DNA of 53,377 nt from an uncultured Barnesiella sp. GTDB lineage: Bacteria > Bacteroidota > Bacteroidia > Bacteroidales > Barnesiellaceae. The DNA lies in contig CALUJQ010000020.1 of assembly GCA_944320995.1 (NCBI GenBank), forward strand, positions 1 through 53,377. Direction: 5' to 3'. Numbering within the stretch: position 1 is the stretch's first letter; every line of letters begins with the position of its first letter. Shown here piece after piece: positions 25,849 to 35,835 of the stretch. The notes beneath the pieces were generated by a model. That model did not search any database, was not told where the DNA came from, and saw only the letters and a program-made list of their open reading frames with translations. The position numbers and the translations under genes were made by a program.

Positions 25849-26919
25849 ATGCAAACAACAAAAAAGGCTTCTCTAATCCTTGATGATGGCTCCGTTTTCC
25901 CCGGGAAATCATTTGGCTACGAAAAACCTGTTGCCGGCGAGGTAGTCTTTAACACGGCCATGATGGGCTACCCCGAAAGTTTAACCGACCCCTCCTACTC
26001 CGGCCAAATTTTAGTTACCACTTATCCGCTTATCGGAAACTATGGAGTTCCCCGCAGGGAAGAAGAAAATGGCTTGTCTCGTTTTTACGAATCGGAAAAG
26101 ATTCATGTCGAGGCATTGGTCATATCGGACTACTCTTTTGAATATAGCCACTGGAATGCCGACAAGAGTTTGGCCGATTGGCTGAAAGAAGAAAAAATCG
26201 TAGGCATCTATGACATCGACACCCGAGAGTTGACCAAACGGTTGAGAGAACATGGTTCTATGAAAGGCAAGATTGTTTTCGAAGAGGGTGAAGACATCGA
26301 TTTCATCGACCCCAATTTGACCAATTTGGTAGCCAAAGTGAGCTGTAAAGAGGTCATTCGATACGGCAACGGCTCGAAAAAAGTGGTATTGGTCGATTGC
26401 GGAGTGAAACATAATATCATTCGTTGTTTGCTCAAAAGAGATGTAACCGTGATACGGGTTCCTTGGGATTATGATTTCAACACGCTCGAATTCGACGGGC
26501 TGTTCATATCCAACGGTCCCGGTGATCCCGACATGTGCGGTATTACCGTAGAGCATATACGACAAGCTATGAAAAGCGGCAAACCCATCTTCGGGATATG
26601 TATGGGGAACCAGCTCTTGTCGAAAGCCGGCGGAGCGCGTACCTATAAACTGAAATACGGACATCGCAGCCACAACCAACCGGTGCGCCAAGTGGGGACA
26701 AACAAATGTTTTATCACCTCGCAAAATCATGGCTTTGCCGTAGATAACTCGACCCTCGGGAACGACTGGGAACCGCTGTTTATCAACATGAACGACGGGA
26801 CAAACGAAGGGATACGCCATAAATCGAAGCCCTATTTCTCGGCTCAATTCCACCCCGAAGCCGCCAGCGGTCCCACCGATACCGAATTCCTATTCGACGA
26901 ATTTGTAAACATGTTGTAA
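25849..26919 (+). CDS. carA: Carbamoyl-phosphate synthase small (glutaminase) subunit
   Basis: Releases ammonia from glutamine for carbamoyl phosphate, feeding pyrimidine and arginine synthesis. 356 residues. The N-terminal domain carries ASLILDDGSVFPGKSFG, GEVVFNTAMMGYPESLTDPSY and GIYDIDTRELTKRLREHG; the class I glutaminase domain has ISNGPGDP, the nucleophile Cys in GICMGNQLL and the His-Glu pair in QFHPEAASGP. The ORF ends 19 bp before carB. Confidence 0.97.
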   Translation: MQTTKKASLILDDGSVFPGKSFGYEKPVAGEVVFNTAMMGYPESLTDPSYSGQILVTTYPLIGNYGVPRREEENGLSRFYESEKIHVEALVISDYSFEYSHWNADKSLADWLKEEKIVGIYDIDTRELTKRLREHGSMKGKIVFEEGEDIDFIDPNLTNLVAKVSCKEVIRYGNGSKKVVLVDCGVKHNIIRCLLKRDVTVIRVPWDYDFNTLEFDGLFISNGPGDPDMCGITVEHIRQAMKSGKPIFGICMGNQLLSKAGGARTYKLKYGHRSHNQPVRQVGTNKCFITSQNHGFAVDNSTLGNDWEPLFINMNDGTNEGIRHKSKPYFSAQFHPEAASGPTDTEFLFDEFVNML

Positions 26920-26938
26920 CCCGGAAATAAAAGGACGT

Positions 26939-29900
26939 ATGAATCAAGCAGAAATTAAAGAAATAAAAAAAGTTCTATTGTTGGGATCCGGCGCTTTGAA
27001 AATAGGCGAAGCCGGGGAGTTTGATTACTCCGGGTCACAAGCATTGAAAGCCCTTAAAGAGGAGGGCATCGAGACTATTTTGATCAACCCCAATATCGCC
27101 ACAGTACAAACATCGGAAGGCGTAGCCGACAAAATCTATTTCCTACCGGTTACCCCCTATTTCGTAGAACGGGTGATCCAAAAGGAAAATCCCGACGGCA
27201 TACTTTTGGCGTTCGGAGGACAAACGGCTCTTAACTGCGGTGTCCAACTCTATCAAGCCGGCACATTGGAGAAATACAATGTGCAAGTGCTGGGAACCCC
27301 CGTACAAGCCATTATGGACACCGAGGACCGGGAACTCTTTGTCAGGAAACTCGACGAAATCGATGTGAAAACCATCAAGAGCGAGGCTGTCAACTCGATC
27401 GAAGACGCTGCAAAAGCAGCCGCAGAATTGGGTTATCCCGTCATCATACGGGCAGCCTATGCATTGGGCGGACTGGGTAGCGGATTCTGCGACAACGAGG
27501 AAGAGTTGCGCGTAAAAGCCGAAAAAGCACTCTCCTTCTCTCCCCAAATATTGGTCGAGAAATCGCTCAAAGGGTGGAAAGAAATTGAATACGAAGTGGT
27601 GCGTGACCGTTATGACAACTGCATTACCGTATGTAATATGGAGAACTTCGACCCGCTGGGTATACATACCGGCGAGAGTATTGTCGTGGCTCCGTCGCAA
27701 ACTTTGACCAACAGCGAATATCACAAACTGCGCGAACTGGCCATACGCATCATCCGCCACATCGGTATCGTGGGTAAATGCAACGTGCAATATGCCTTCG
27801 ACCCGAAATGGGAAGCCTACCGGGTCATCGAGGTAAATGCCCGGTTGAGCCGTTCGTCGGCGTTGGCATCGAAAGCCACGGGTTATCCATTGGCGTTCGT
27901 CGCCGCGAAACTGGGCTTGGGCTACGGGCTCTTCGATTTGAAAAACTCGGTAACCAAAGAGACCAGCGCATTCTTCGAACCGGCCCTCGACTATATCGTC
28001 TGCAAAATACCGCGTTGGGACTTGGGTAAATTCCAAGGCGTAGATCGGGAGTTGGGCTCCAGCATGAAATCGGTCGGCGAGGTCATGGCCATCGGACGCA
28101 CCTTCGAAGAAGCTATTCAGAAAGGGCTTCGCATGATCGGGCAAGGCATGCACGGGTTTGTCGAGAATAAGGATTTGGTTATCCCCGACATCGACAAGGC
28201 ATTACACGAGCCTACCGACAAACGTATATTTGTCATCAGCAAGGCCATGCGCGCCGGATATACCGTCGATCAAATTCACGACCTTACCAAAATCGATTGC
28301 TGGTTCCTGCAAAAACTGATGAATATTGTCCGTACGGCACAAGAACTTGAAAATTATGATGCAGCTCGACTTGAAGCCGATAAAGATACCGGACGTGAAT
28401 TGATGCGTCGGGCAAAAATCCAAGGTTTCTCCGACTTCCAAATAGCCCGCGCTCTCTGGAAAGAGAAGATGGAAGATTGCCACATGCATTGGGTGCGCCA
28501 ATATCGCAAGTCGTTGGGTATTGTCCCCGTCGTTAAACAGATAGACACTTTGGCTGCCGAATACCCGGCACAAACCAATTACCTATACCTCACATATAGC
28601 GGTATCGCCAACGATGTGAAATACCTCGGCGACAAGAAATCGATTGTCGTATTGGGCTCGGGTGCCTACCGCATAGGCTCGTCGGTAGAGTTCGACTGGT
28701 GCGGTGTTCAGGCTTTGAACACAATCCGCAAAGAGGGTTATCGCAGTGTGATGATCAATTATAACCCTGAGACAGTTTCGACCGACTACGACATGTGCGA
28801 CAGGCTCTATTTCGATGAGTTGACTTTCGAGAGGGTAATGGATATTATCGAACTCGAAAATCCGCACGGTGTAATCCTCTCGACAGGAGGACAAATCCCG
28901 AATAACCTTGCTACCCGGCTCGACGAACAGCACGTCCACATATTGGGGACAACGGCCCAAAGCATCGACAATGCCGAGGACCGTCATAAATTCTCGTCGA
29001 TGCTCGACTCGCTGGGTATCGACCAACCCCGCTGGCGTGAGTTGACCTCGCTCTCCGATATATACGATTTTGTAAAAGAGGTGGGGTATCCCGTGCTGGT
29101 GCGCCCCTCCTATGTACTCTCGGGGGCAGCGATGAACGTTTGTTCCAACAATACCGAGTTGGAACAATTCTTGCAACTGGCGGCCAATGTTTCCAAGAAA
29201 CACCCTGTTGTCGTGAGCGAGTTTATCCAGCACGCCAAGGAAATCGAGATGGACGCTGTGGCTCGCAACGGTGAGGTTCTGATATATGCCATCTCGGAAC
29301 ACATCGAGTTTGCCGGAGTCCACTCAGGCGATGCCACCATACAGTTCCCACCGCAAAAACTCTATGTCGAGACCATGCGACGCATCAAGAAGGTGGCCGG
29401 ACAAATAGCTCAGGCACTCAATATCTCGGGCCCATTCAACATTCAGTTCCTGGCCAAAAACAACGACATCAAGGTAATCGAGTGCAACCTGCGAGCTTCG
29501 CGTAGCTTCCCGTTCGTGTCGAAGGTGTTGAAAATCAACTTTATCGAACTGGCCACGAAGGTAATGATGGGATTACCCGTAGAGAAACCGGGTAAAAACG
29601 AGTTCGACCTCGACTACGTGGGCATCAAAGCCTCGCAATTCTCCTTCTCCCGTTTACAGAAGGCCGACCCCGTGCTGGGTGTAGATATGGCCTCGACCGG
29701 CGAAGTGGGCTGTATCGGCCTCGATTCGAGCGAAGCCGTACTGAAAGCCATGCTCTCGGTGGGTTATCAAATACCGCAAAAGAATATCCTGTTGTCAACC
29801 GGATCGGCCAAACAGAAAGCCGATATGCTCGAAGCTGCCCAACTTCTGCACGAGAAGGGCTACAACCTCTTTGCAACGGGCGGAACTCACCAGTTCCTCA

Positions 29901-30184
29901 CCGACAACGGTATTCCCGCAGTCAAGGTATATTGGCCCAGCGAAAGCGACCGGGAACCACAGGCTCTCGAAATGTTGCACAACAAACAGATAGACTTGGT
30001 GGTAAACATACCCAAGAACTTGACGCAAAAAGAGTTGGACAACGGCTACAAGATACGCCGGGCAGCTATCGACTTCAACATACCGCTTATTACCAACGCC
30101 CGATTGGCGTCGGCCTTTATTCAGGCTTTTTGCAGTCTGAATATCGACGATATTCAAATTAAGAGCTGGGACGAATACAGATAA
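26939..30184 (+). CDS. carB: Carbamoyl-phosphate synthase large subunit
   Basis: Synthesises carbamoyl phosphate from bicarbonate, ammonia and two ATP. 1081 residues. Two homologous ATP-grasp halves are plain: KKVLLLGSGALKIGEAGEFDYSG near residue 10 and IVVLGSGAYRIGSSVEFDWCG near residue 570, each followed by a preATP-grasp and grasp domain (IEVNARLSRSSALASKATGYP; IECNLRASRSFPFVSKV). The C-terminal 140 residues form the MGS-like regulatory domain (ILLSTGSAKQKADML, FATGGTHQFL). Co-transcribed with carA and closed by a terminator. Confidence 0.98.
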   Translation: MNQAEIKEIKKVLLLGSGALKIGEAGEFDYSGSQALKALKEEGIETILINPNIATVQTSEGVADKIYFLPVTPYFVERVIQKENPDGILLAFGGQTALNCGVQLYQAGTLEKYNVQVLGTPVQAIMDTEDRELFVRKLDEIDVKTIKSEAVNSIEDAAKAAAELGYPVIIRAAYALGGLGSGFCDNEEELRVKAEKALSFSPQILVEKSLKGWKEIEYEVVRDRYDNCITVCNMENFDPLGIHTGESIVVAPSQTLTNSEYHKLRELAIRIIRHIGIVGKCNVQYAFDPKWEAYRVIEVNARLSRSSALASKATGYPLAFVAAKLGLGYGLFDLKNSVTKETSAFFEPALDYIVCKIPRWDLGKFQGVDRELGSSMKSVGEVMAIGRTFEEAIQKGLRMIGQGMHGFVENKDLVIPDIDKALHEPTDKRIFVISKAMRAGYTVDQIHDLTKIDCWFLQKLMNIVRTAQELENYDAARLEADKDTGRELMRRAKIQGFSDFQIARALWKEKMEDCHMHWVRQYRKSLGIVPVVKQIDTLAAEYPAQTNYLYLTYSGIANDVKYLGDKKSIVVLGSGAYRIGSSVEFDWCGVQALNTIRKEGYRSVMINYNPETVSTDYDMCDRLYFDELTFERVMDIIELENPHGVILSTGGQIPNNLATRLDEQHVHILGTTAQSIDNAEDRHKFSSMLDSLGIDQPRWRELTSLSDIYDFVKEVGYPVLVRPSYVLSGAAMNVCSNNTELEQFLQLAANVSKKHPVVVSEFIQHAKEIEMDAVARNGEVLIYAISEHIEFAGVHSGDATIQFPPQKLYVETMRRIKKVAGQIAQALNISGPFNIQFLAKNNDIKVIECNLRASRSFPFVSKVLKINFIELATKVMMGLPVEKPGKNEFDLDYVGIKASQFSFSRLQKADPVLGVDMASTGEVGCIGLDSSEAVLKAMLSVGYQIPQKNILLSTGSAKQKADMLEAAQLLHEKGYNLFATGGTHQFLTDNGIPAVKVYWPSESDREPQALEMLHNKQIDLVVNIPKNLTQKELDNGYKIRRAAIDFNIPLITNARLASAFIQAFCSLNIDDIQIKSWDEYR

Positions 30185-30208
30185 GCCCCAACCTGTAAAA
30201 CCATACAG

Positions 30209-30245
30209 GAAGCGCGATCTTTCTCGAGGTCGCGCTTCTTATTTT
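30209..30245 (+). terminator. Terminator after carB
   Basis: GAAGCGCGA (30209-30217) pairs with TCGCGCTTC (30230-30238), then TTATTTT. It ends against the stop of the convergent DUF454 gene. Confidence 0.88.
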
Positions 30246-30598
30246 CGGGTCTTGTACGAGAGGATATGCCACGATATACCCACGGCCAGCAGCACGAAGA
30301 GCAGAGAGAGCCACCATACGCGAGCTACAAACAGGGCACAATAGAGCAACGTAATCCACACCAGCGATACCGAAATAATCTTTACCCGCAACGGTATGGC
30401 CTTGTACTCCATGAAATCCCGAATGTAAGGGCCAAAGCGCTTGTGATTCAAGAGCCAATGATACAGCCGGGGCGAACTGCGCAGCCACAGGACCGCCGAC
30501 AACAGCAGGAAAGGAGTCGTAGGTAACAACGGCAGGAATATCCCCATTATCCCTAACCCAAGAAAAAGGCCTCCTAAAACGATATAAATTGTCTTCAC
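30239..30598 (-). CDS. DUF454 (YbaN-like) small inner-membrane protein
   Basis: About 119 residues. The start is taken as GTG 30598, giving MKTIYIVLGGLFLGLGIMGI, the family's usual N-terminus; a TTG 15 bases upstream is possible. The signature is GIFLPLLPTTPFLLLSAVLW, followed by a short polar segment (SSPRLYHWLLNHKRFGPYIRD) and two more membrane helices. Function is unknown in all species. It is convergent with carB. Confidence 0.8.
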   Translation of the reverse strand: MKTIYIVLGGLFLGLGIMGIFLPLLPTTPFLLLSAVLWLRSSPRLYHWLLNHKRFGPYIRDFMEYKAIPLRVKIISVSLVWITLLYCALFVARVWWLSLLFVLLAVGISWHILSYKTRK

Positions 30599-30649
30599 AA
30601 CGCAAAAATACAATAATTACGGGAGTGCTTGATAAATCGGGAGGAGATT

Positions 30650-30701
30650 GTTTTTAAAATGAGAAGAGGAAAATCCCGCAGGATTCTCCTCTTCTCATTT
30701 T
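30650..30701 (-). terminator. Terminator after groEL
   Basis: AAATGAGAAGAGGA (30657-30670) pairs with TCCTCTTCTCATTT (30687-30700); on the minus strand it is followed by TTTTAAAAAC. A second small hairpin AATCCTGCGGGATT fills the loop. Confidence 0.88.
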
Positions 30702-30716
30702 TAGGGAAAATGTGGA

Positions 30717-32363
<1,647 letters not shown>

Positions 32364-32387
32364 CTATAAAATTAAAAATTAAACACA

Positions 32388-32657
32388 TTAAAGGATTGCC
32401 AAAATATCGGATTGTCTCATAATCAGATATTTCTCACCGTCCAACTCAATTTCGGTACCCGCATATTTACCATACAAAACGGTATCACCGGGTTTTACAA
32501 CCATCTCTTCGTCTTTCGTACCGTTGCCGATAGCGATCACACTGCCTTTAAGGGGTTTTTCTTTGGCCGAATCGGGGATAATAATACCGCCAATAGTCTT
32601 TTCTTCTGCAGGAGCCGGGAGCACCAAAACTCTGTCTGCTAATGGTTTAATGTTCAT
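32388..32657 (-). CDS. groS: Co-chaperonin GroES
   Basis: 89 residues, seven-membered lid of Gro[21 protein letters not shown] at the start, the mobile loop [16 protein letters not shown] (reading [10 protein letters not shown]), and [31 protein letters not shown]. The 209 bp upstream (32658-32866) should contain its promoter; no CIRCE inverted repeat and no perfect -7 box are seen there. Confidence 0.98.
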   Translation of the reverse strand: MNIKPLADRVLVLPAPAEEKTIGGIIIPDSAKEKPLKGSVIAIGNGTKDEEMVVKPGDTVLYGKYAGTEIELDGEKYLIMRQSDILAIL

Positions 32658-32866
32658 TGTCTTCTATTTTAGTTATATTTGTTTTTTATCGTTATTCTCG
32701 CAAATGCGGGAACACTACTATTATAGCCAAATTCATGCCAAATGAATTAATTGCACGAAATCTGACAAAACGTCACTTTTCTAAAAAAGCAGACAAGCTG
32801 TTTACTGACAAAGATTCCACGTTTTGCTCGTCTGAATAAAATGCGATTCCGGGAATTAGGCGGGAA

Positions 32867-33979
32867 TTAGGAAGGAATGACAATTAATGGTGTATCGGTA
32901 TGGAACAACATTTTGTGCGCAATACTGGGATTGAAGAGTCGTGCGAATATATTGCGCTTACGATTAGGTACTACCATCACATCGATGCTCAATTCTTGGA
33001 ACAGACGTTCCACGTTGTCCAAAAAGTTTTCTTCGCCGACAATCTTGTACCCGATCTCCCTGCCCGGATAATGCGACTGGCAATAGTCGCGAATGCCGGC
33101 GAGTTTAATTTCGGTCCATGCATCGCTTTTCTCCGTAATGTGGAAAAACATGATGCCAAACGTATATCCTTCGAACAAGCGCATGAATGTATCTAACGAA
33201 AGTAAATCCTGTTGATCGAAATTGGTAAAGAAGGCTACATTTTTAATTTCGGTTATATGTGCATGGGTAAATCCTTCGGGAACGGCAAATACGGGGAAAT
33301 TGCCATAGTCCACCACTTCGGCGGTGACACTTCCTATTAAATCGATTTCCTTACGGGTTTTCCCTCTCGACCCCATCACTATTAGCAAAGGATTCAACTC
33401 TTTCGCCATCAAAATAATAGTATCCTCGGGGACACCTTCGCACACTCTATAAATAAATGGCACAGACGGAAGACTTCCCTCGGACATCAACTGTCGCACT
33501 TTTTCACAAAAGTCCGACATTTCATCATTAGCCTTTGCAAACAACATTTTATGCTCTTCACTCTCTTTCAGTTCATAACTGATGGTCTCGGCCAAAGAGA
33601 GGGAGCCCATGGTGAAAGGCGACAAAAAAGTGTGCAACAAAACGACCTCGGCTTGCCGGGCTGCAGCAAAATCAAACCCCAACCGACACGCTTGCAACGA
33701 ATAATCGGAGAAATCGACAGGGATAAGTATCCTTTTTTTCTGTGGAGTATCCGTTATCTCTTCCGAGTTCCCGAATACAGGGTCGTTTTCTAAAATCTCG
33801 AGGGCGTGAGGCAAATCTTTTTCGTGGATTCGCACTCGCACCCCCGGAGAAATGACGGGTTTCAGCAGATTGACATTTTGAATGGCGACAGTGATACCCT
33901 GACTCTCCAAAATGCCTTTTAAAATAAGAGCTTTCGGATAGGTGTGAATAGCCAGTGTAATCAATCGGTCTTTTTTCAT
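32867..33979 (-). CDS. Universal stress protein with N-terminal DUF2007-like domain and two UspA domains
   Basis: 370 residues from ATG 33979 (a TTG two codons upstream is not preferred). Residues about 5-65 (LITLAIHTYPKALILKGILE...DLPHALEILENDP) resemble the DUF2007 putative signal-transducing domain. Then come two UspA folds: the first begins RILIPVDFSDYSLQACRLGFDFA and ends with the ATP-site motif LLIVMGSRGKTRKEIDLIGSVTAEV; the second begins about residue 250 (NVAFFTNFDQQDLLSLDTFM) and ends LIVIPS with a degenerate nucleotide motif (VVPNRKRNIFARLFNPS). It probably binds nucleotide through the first Usp domain only. It lies between the small HTH gene and groES, both on the same strand. Confidence 0.85.
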   Translation of the reverse strand: MKKDRLITLAIHTYPKALILKGILESQGITVAIQNVNLLKPVISPGVRVRIHEKDLPHALEILENDPVFGNSEEITDTPQKKRILIPVDFSDYSLQACRLGFDFAAARQAEVVLLHTFLSPFTMGSLSLAETISYELKESEEHKMLFAKANDEMSDFCEKVRQLMSEGSLPSVPFIYRVCEGVPEDTIILMAKELNPLLIVMGSRGKTRKEIDLIGSVTAEVVDYGNFPVFAVPEGFTHAHITEIKNVAFFTNFDQQDLLSLDTFMRLFEGYTFGIMFFHITEKSDAWTEIKLAGIRDYCQSHYPGREIGYKIVGEENFLDNVERLFQELSIDVMVVPNRKRNIFARLFNPSIAHKMLFHTDTPLIVIPS

Positions 33980-33999
33980 GGTCAATCCCCTATTTCGTT

Positions 34000-34260
34000 T
34001 TACTTTTTATTATTTTCCTCTTCAAGAATACGAATAGCCATATCGTATATCTGTGTATTATCGAGAACAACGATTCCGCCGTCGGGTCCCGGTTCAATAT
34101 GGAGACCACAATTTTTCCCAAATGAATAATTAGTCCCTCCAAAATAGTTACGCACCGTTTGTGTAGTAACGTTCAACTCGTCTGCGATTCTGTGCATGGA
34201 GCCATCGGGCAAACTGTCTTTGATACGACGCAGCTCGTTAAATGTGATTGTCTTAGTCAT
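34000..34260 (-). CDS. Small HTH DNA-binding protein of Bacteroidetes
   Basis: 86 residues. The first half is a helix-turn-helix: NELRRIKDSLPDGSMHRIA then ELNVTTQTVRNYFGG, where the second segment should be the recognition helix. The second half (HIEPGPDGGIVVLDNTQIYDMAIRILEE) is a short conserved tail ending in a helix. No enzyme or ligand domain. It lies 20 bp upstream of the universal stress gene and may be read with it. The 121 bp upstream (34261-34381) shows no convincing promoter. Confidence 0.75.
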   Translation of the reverse strand: MTKTITFNELRRIKDSLPDGSMHRIADELNVTTQTVRNYFGGTNYSFGKNCGLHIEPGPDGGIVVLDNTQIYDMAIRILEEENNKK

Positions 34261-34381
34261 AAGGGTAATTGTTTTTATGGTTAAATATTCGGTTAGTTGT
34301 ACTCTTTTGAATACGCAATAAATTTAGATTCTATTTTTATTATTTCCAAATTTTGAGACCAAAATTTTATACCTGTATCGA

Positions 34382-35068
34382 CTATAAATTTATAACGGCA
34401 TATACCCCAATGGCCAATATACTTAGATAAATTACTGCGGTTGTAATCTTTATATCTTTATTTCTCAAATAGGGCGATTGTTTGTCGGGTAGAAAATTTT
34501 TGTTGACCAGCCAGCACCGGATTCTACGCCATAATATATAAACGGCGAATCCGAAGAATATGCCGGCAATCGTACCTCCTAAAATGTCGCCCGGATAGTG
34601 AACCCCCAAGTAGATGCGGGAATAACAATTGATGATGGCCCACAGTATGGCCGTGACGGTAAAAAGACGGTCCTTGAATATCAATGCCAACAATACCACA
34701 GCCCCGAAACTGTTTGCGGCATGGCTCGAAATAAAACCATAACGTCCGCCTCTATATCCATTTACTATTTGTACGAATGGAGAAAAATCGGGGTCTTGCG
34801 CTGGCCTGTATCGGGCAAAAAAGGGTTTACAAAAGGTCGAGGCAAATTGGTCGCACAACGTAATGGTAAGGGCAATGGCTATACATACGATTGCGGCCTC
34901 TTTCCAGTTTTTCCGGAACAAGACGAACAAAACCGACAGAAGAAGGGGAATCCATGTGAATTTATCGCTGTATATCCACATGAATGTGTCCCAAAATGGG
35001 GTATGTACATTGTTCAACGCAAGGAACAACGACTGGTCCCACTCGATAAGTTGTTGCACGGCCGACAT
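34382..35068 (-). CDS. PAP2-family membrane phosphatase
   Basis: 228 residues, about six membrane helices. The three phosphatase motifs are present: KPFFARYRP (K-x6-RP), ISSHAANSFG (the second-motif His, with SSH in place of the usual PSGH) and SRIYLGVHYPGDILGG (SR-x5-H-x3-D). Likely substrates are lipid phosphates such as undecaprenyl pyrophosphate or phosphatidylglycerol phosphate; which one cannot be said. It begins 4 bp after batE and is the last gene of the Bat operon. Confidence 0.88.
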   Translation of the reverse strand: MSAVQQLIEWDQSLFLALNNVHTPFWDTFMWIYSDKFTWIPLLLSVLFVLFRKNWKEAAIVCIAIALTITLCDQFASTFCKPFFARYRPAQDPDFSPFVQIVNGYRGGRYGFISSHAANSFGAVVLLALIFKDRLFTVTAILWAIINCYSRIYLGVHYPGDILGGTIAGIFFGFAVYILWRRIRCWLVNKNFLPDKQSPYLRNKDIKITTAVIYLSILAIGVYAVINL

Positions 35069-35072
35069 CGCT

Positions 35073-35822
35073 CTAAATGATTTCTATCGACGACGAGGGT
35101 AACCAACCGCGATTGCCATCGCTGATTTTCACTTCGGACCATTCGCCCACTTTGCTCAACACAAGCACTTTTGTACCTTCGTGCAAAACGAACAGGTCGG
35201 TACCGCTTTCGGCCGGAGAACTTTTTACGGGTACCGTGGCGGCGAATACGATGGCTTCGCTACGTGTTTTCATCTTGTCGTTCAAGTTCCATGCAAAACT
35301 ATTGGCGGCAAGGGAAACCAGCAAAAGGATTATTCCACCGAAGAATCCGACTTTTTTTACACCGACCGACTTGGTAAACAGATAGAGGTAACACCCCACA
35401 AGAAACAACAGGAACGACACGATCCCGATTATCGCCCACGTATTCGAGGAGAGGAAACTGCGCAACGTATCAATCCATACCGACAGGAAAAACCGTCCTA
35501 CGGGGTCGATTTTATCGACGATATGGGTATTGGCCATATCGAGATTGAAACGGGCATCCTCATTCCCGGGGTTCAGCAACAAGGCCCGTTCATAATTCAA
35601 TATGGCTTTGGCATACTCGTTATGCTTGTAATAGGCGTTTCCCAAATTGTAATACAGGTCGGACGATACACCGTTTTCTTTCATCGTCTGCTCATACAAC
35701 TCGATGGCTTTGATATAATCCTCTTGGGCATAAGCATCATTGGCCTGTGTCAAAGTCTCTTGACTGTACGTTGTCGATATACCTGCGACAACAAAGAGCA
35801 TATATATAAATAGTCTTTTCAT
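35073..35822 (-). CDS. batE: BatE: TPR and SH3-like membrane protein
   Basis: 249 residues. Signal-like start MKRLFIYMLFVVAGISTTYS, two to three TPR units (about 25-95: AYAQEDYIKAIELYEQ, DLYYNLGNAYYKHNEYAKAI, NPGNEDARFNLDMA), two membrane helices (about 130-150 and 158-178), and a C-terminal SH3-like domain (TVPVKSSPAESGTDLFVLHEG...VGEWSEVKISDGNRGWLPSS). This fits BatE of the Bacteroides aerotolerance operon. 13 bp separate it from batD. Confidence 0.88.
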   Translation of the reverse strand: MKRLFIYMLFVVAGISTTYSQETLTQANDAYAQEDYIKAIELYEQTMKENGVSSDLYYNLGNAYYKHNEYAKAILNYERALLLNPGNEDARFNLDMANTHIVDKIDPVGRFFLSVWIDTLRSFLSSNTWAIIGIVSFLLFLVGCYLYLFTKSVGVKKVGFFGGIILLLVSLAANSFAWNLNDKMKTRSEAIVFAATVPVKSSPAESGTDLFVLHEGTKVLVLSKVGEWSEVKISDGNRGWLPSSSIEII

Positions 35823-35835
35823 CGTTCTATGGGTT

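Noticed and set aside
27143..28153. A 336-codon minus-strand frame inside carB
   Set aside because: Antisense shadow of the carB ATP-grasp domain; no recognisable protein.
32658..32866. CIRCE/HrcA operator upstream of groES
   Set aside because: No TTAGCACTC-N9-GAGTGCTAA or close variant can be found. CAAAGATT at 32809 is only a one-mismatch -7 box.
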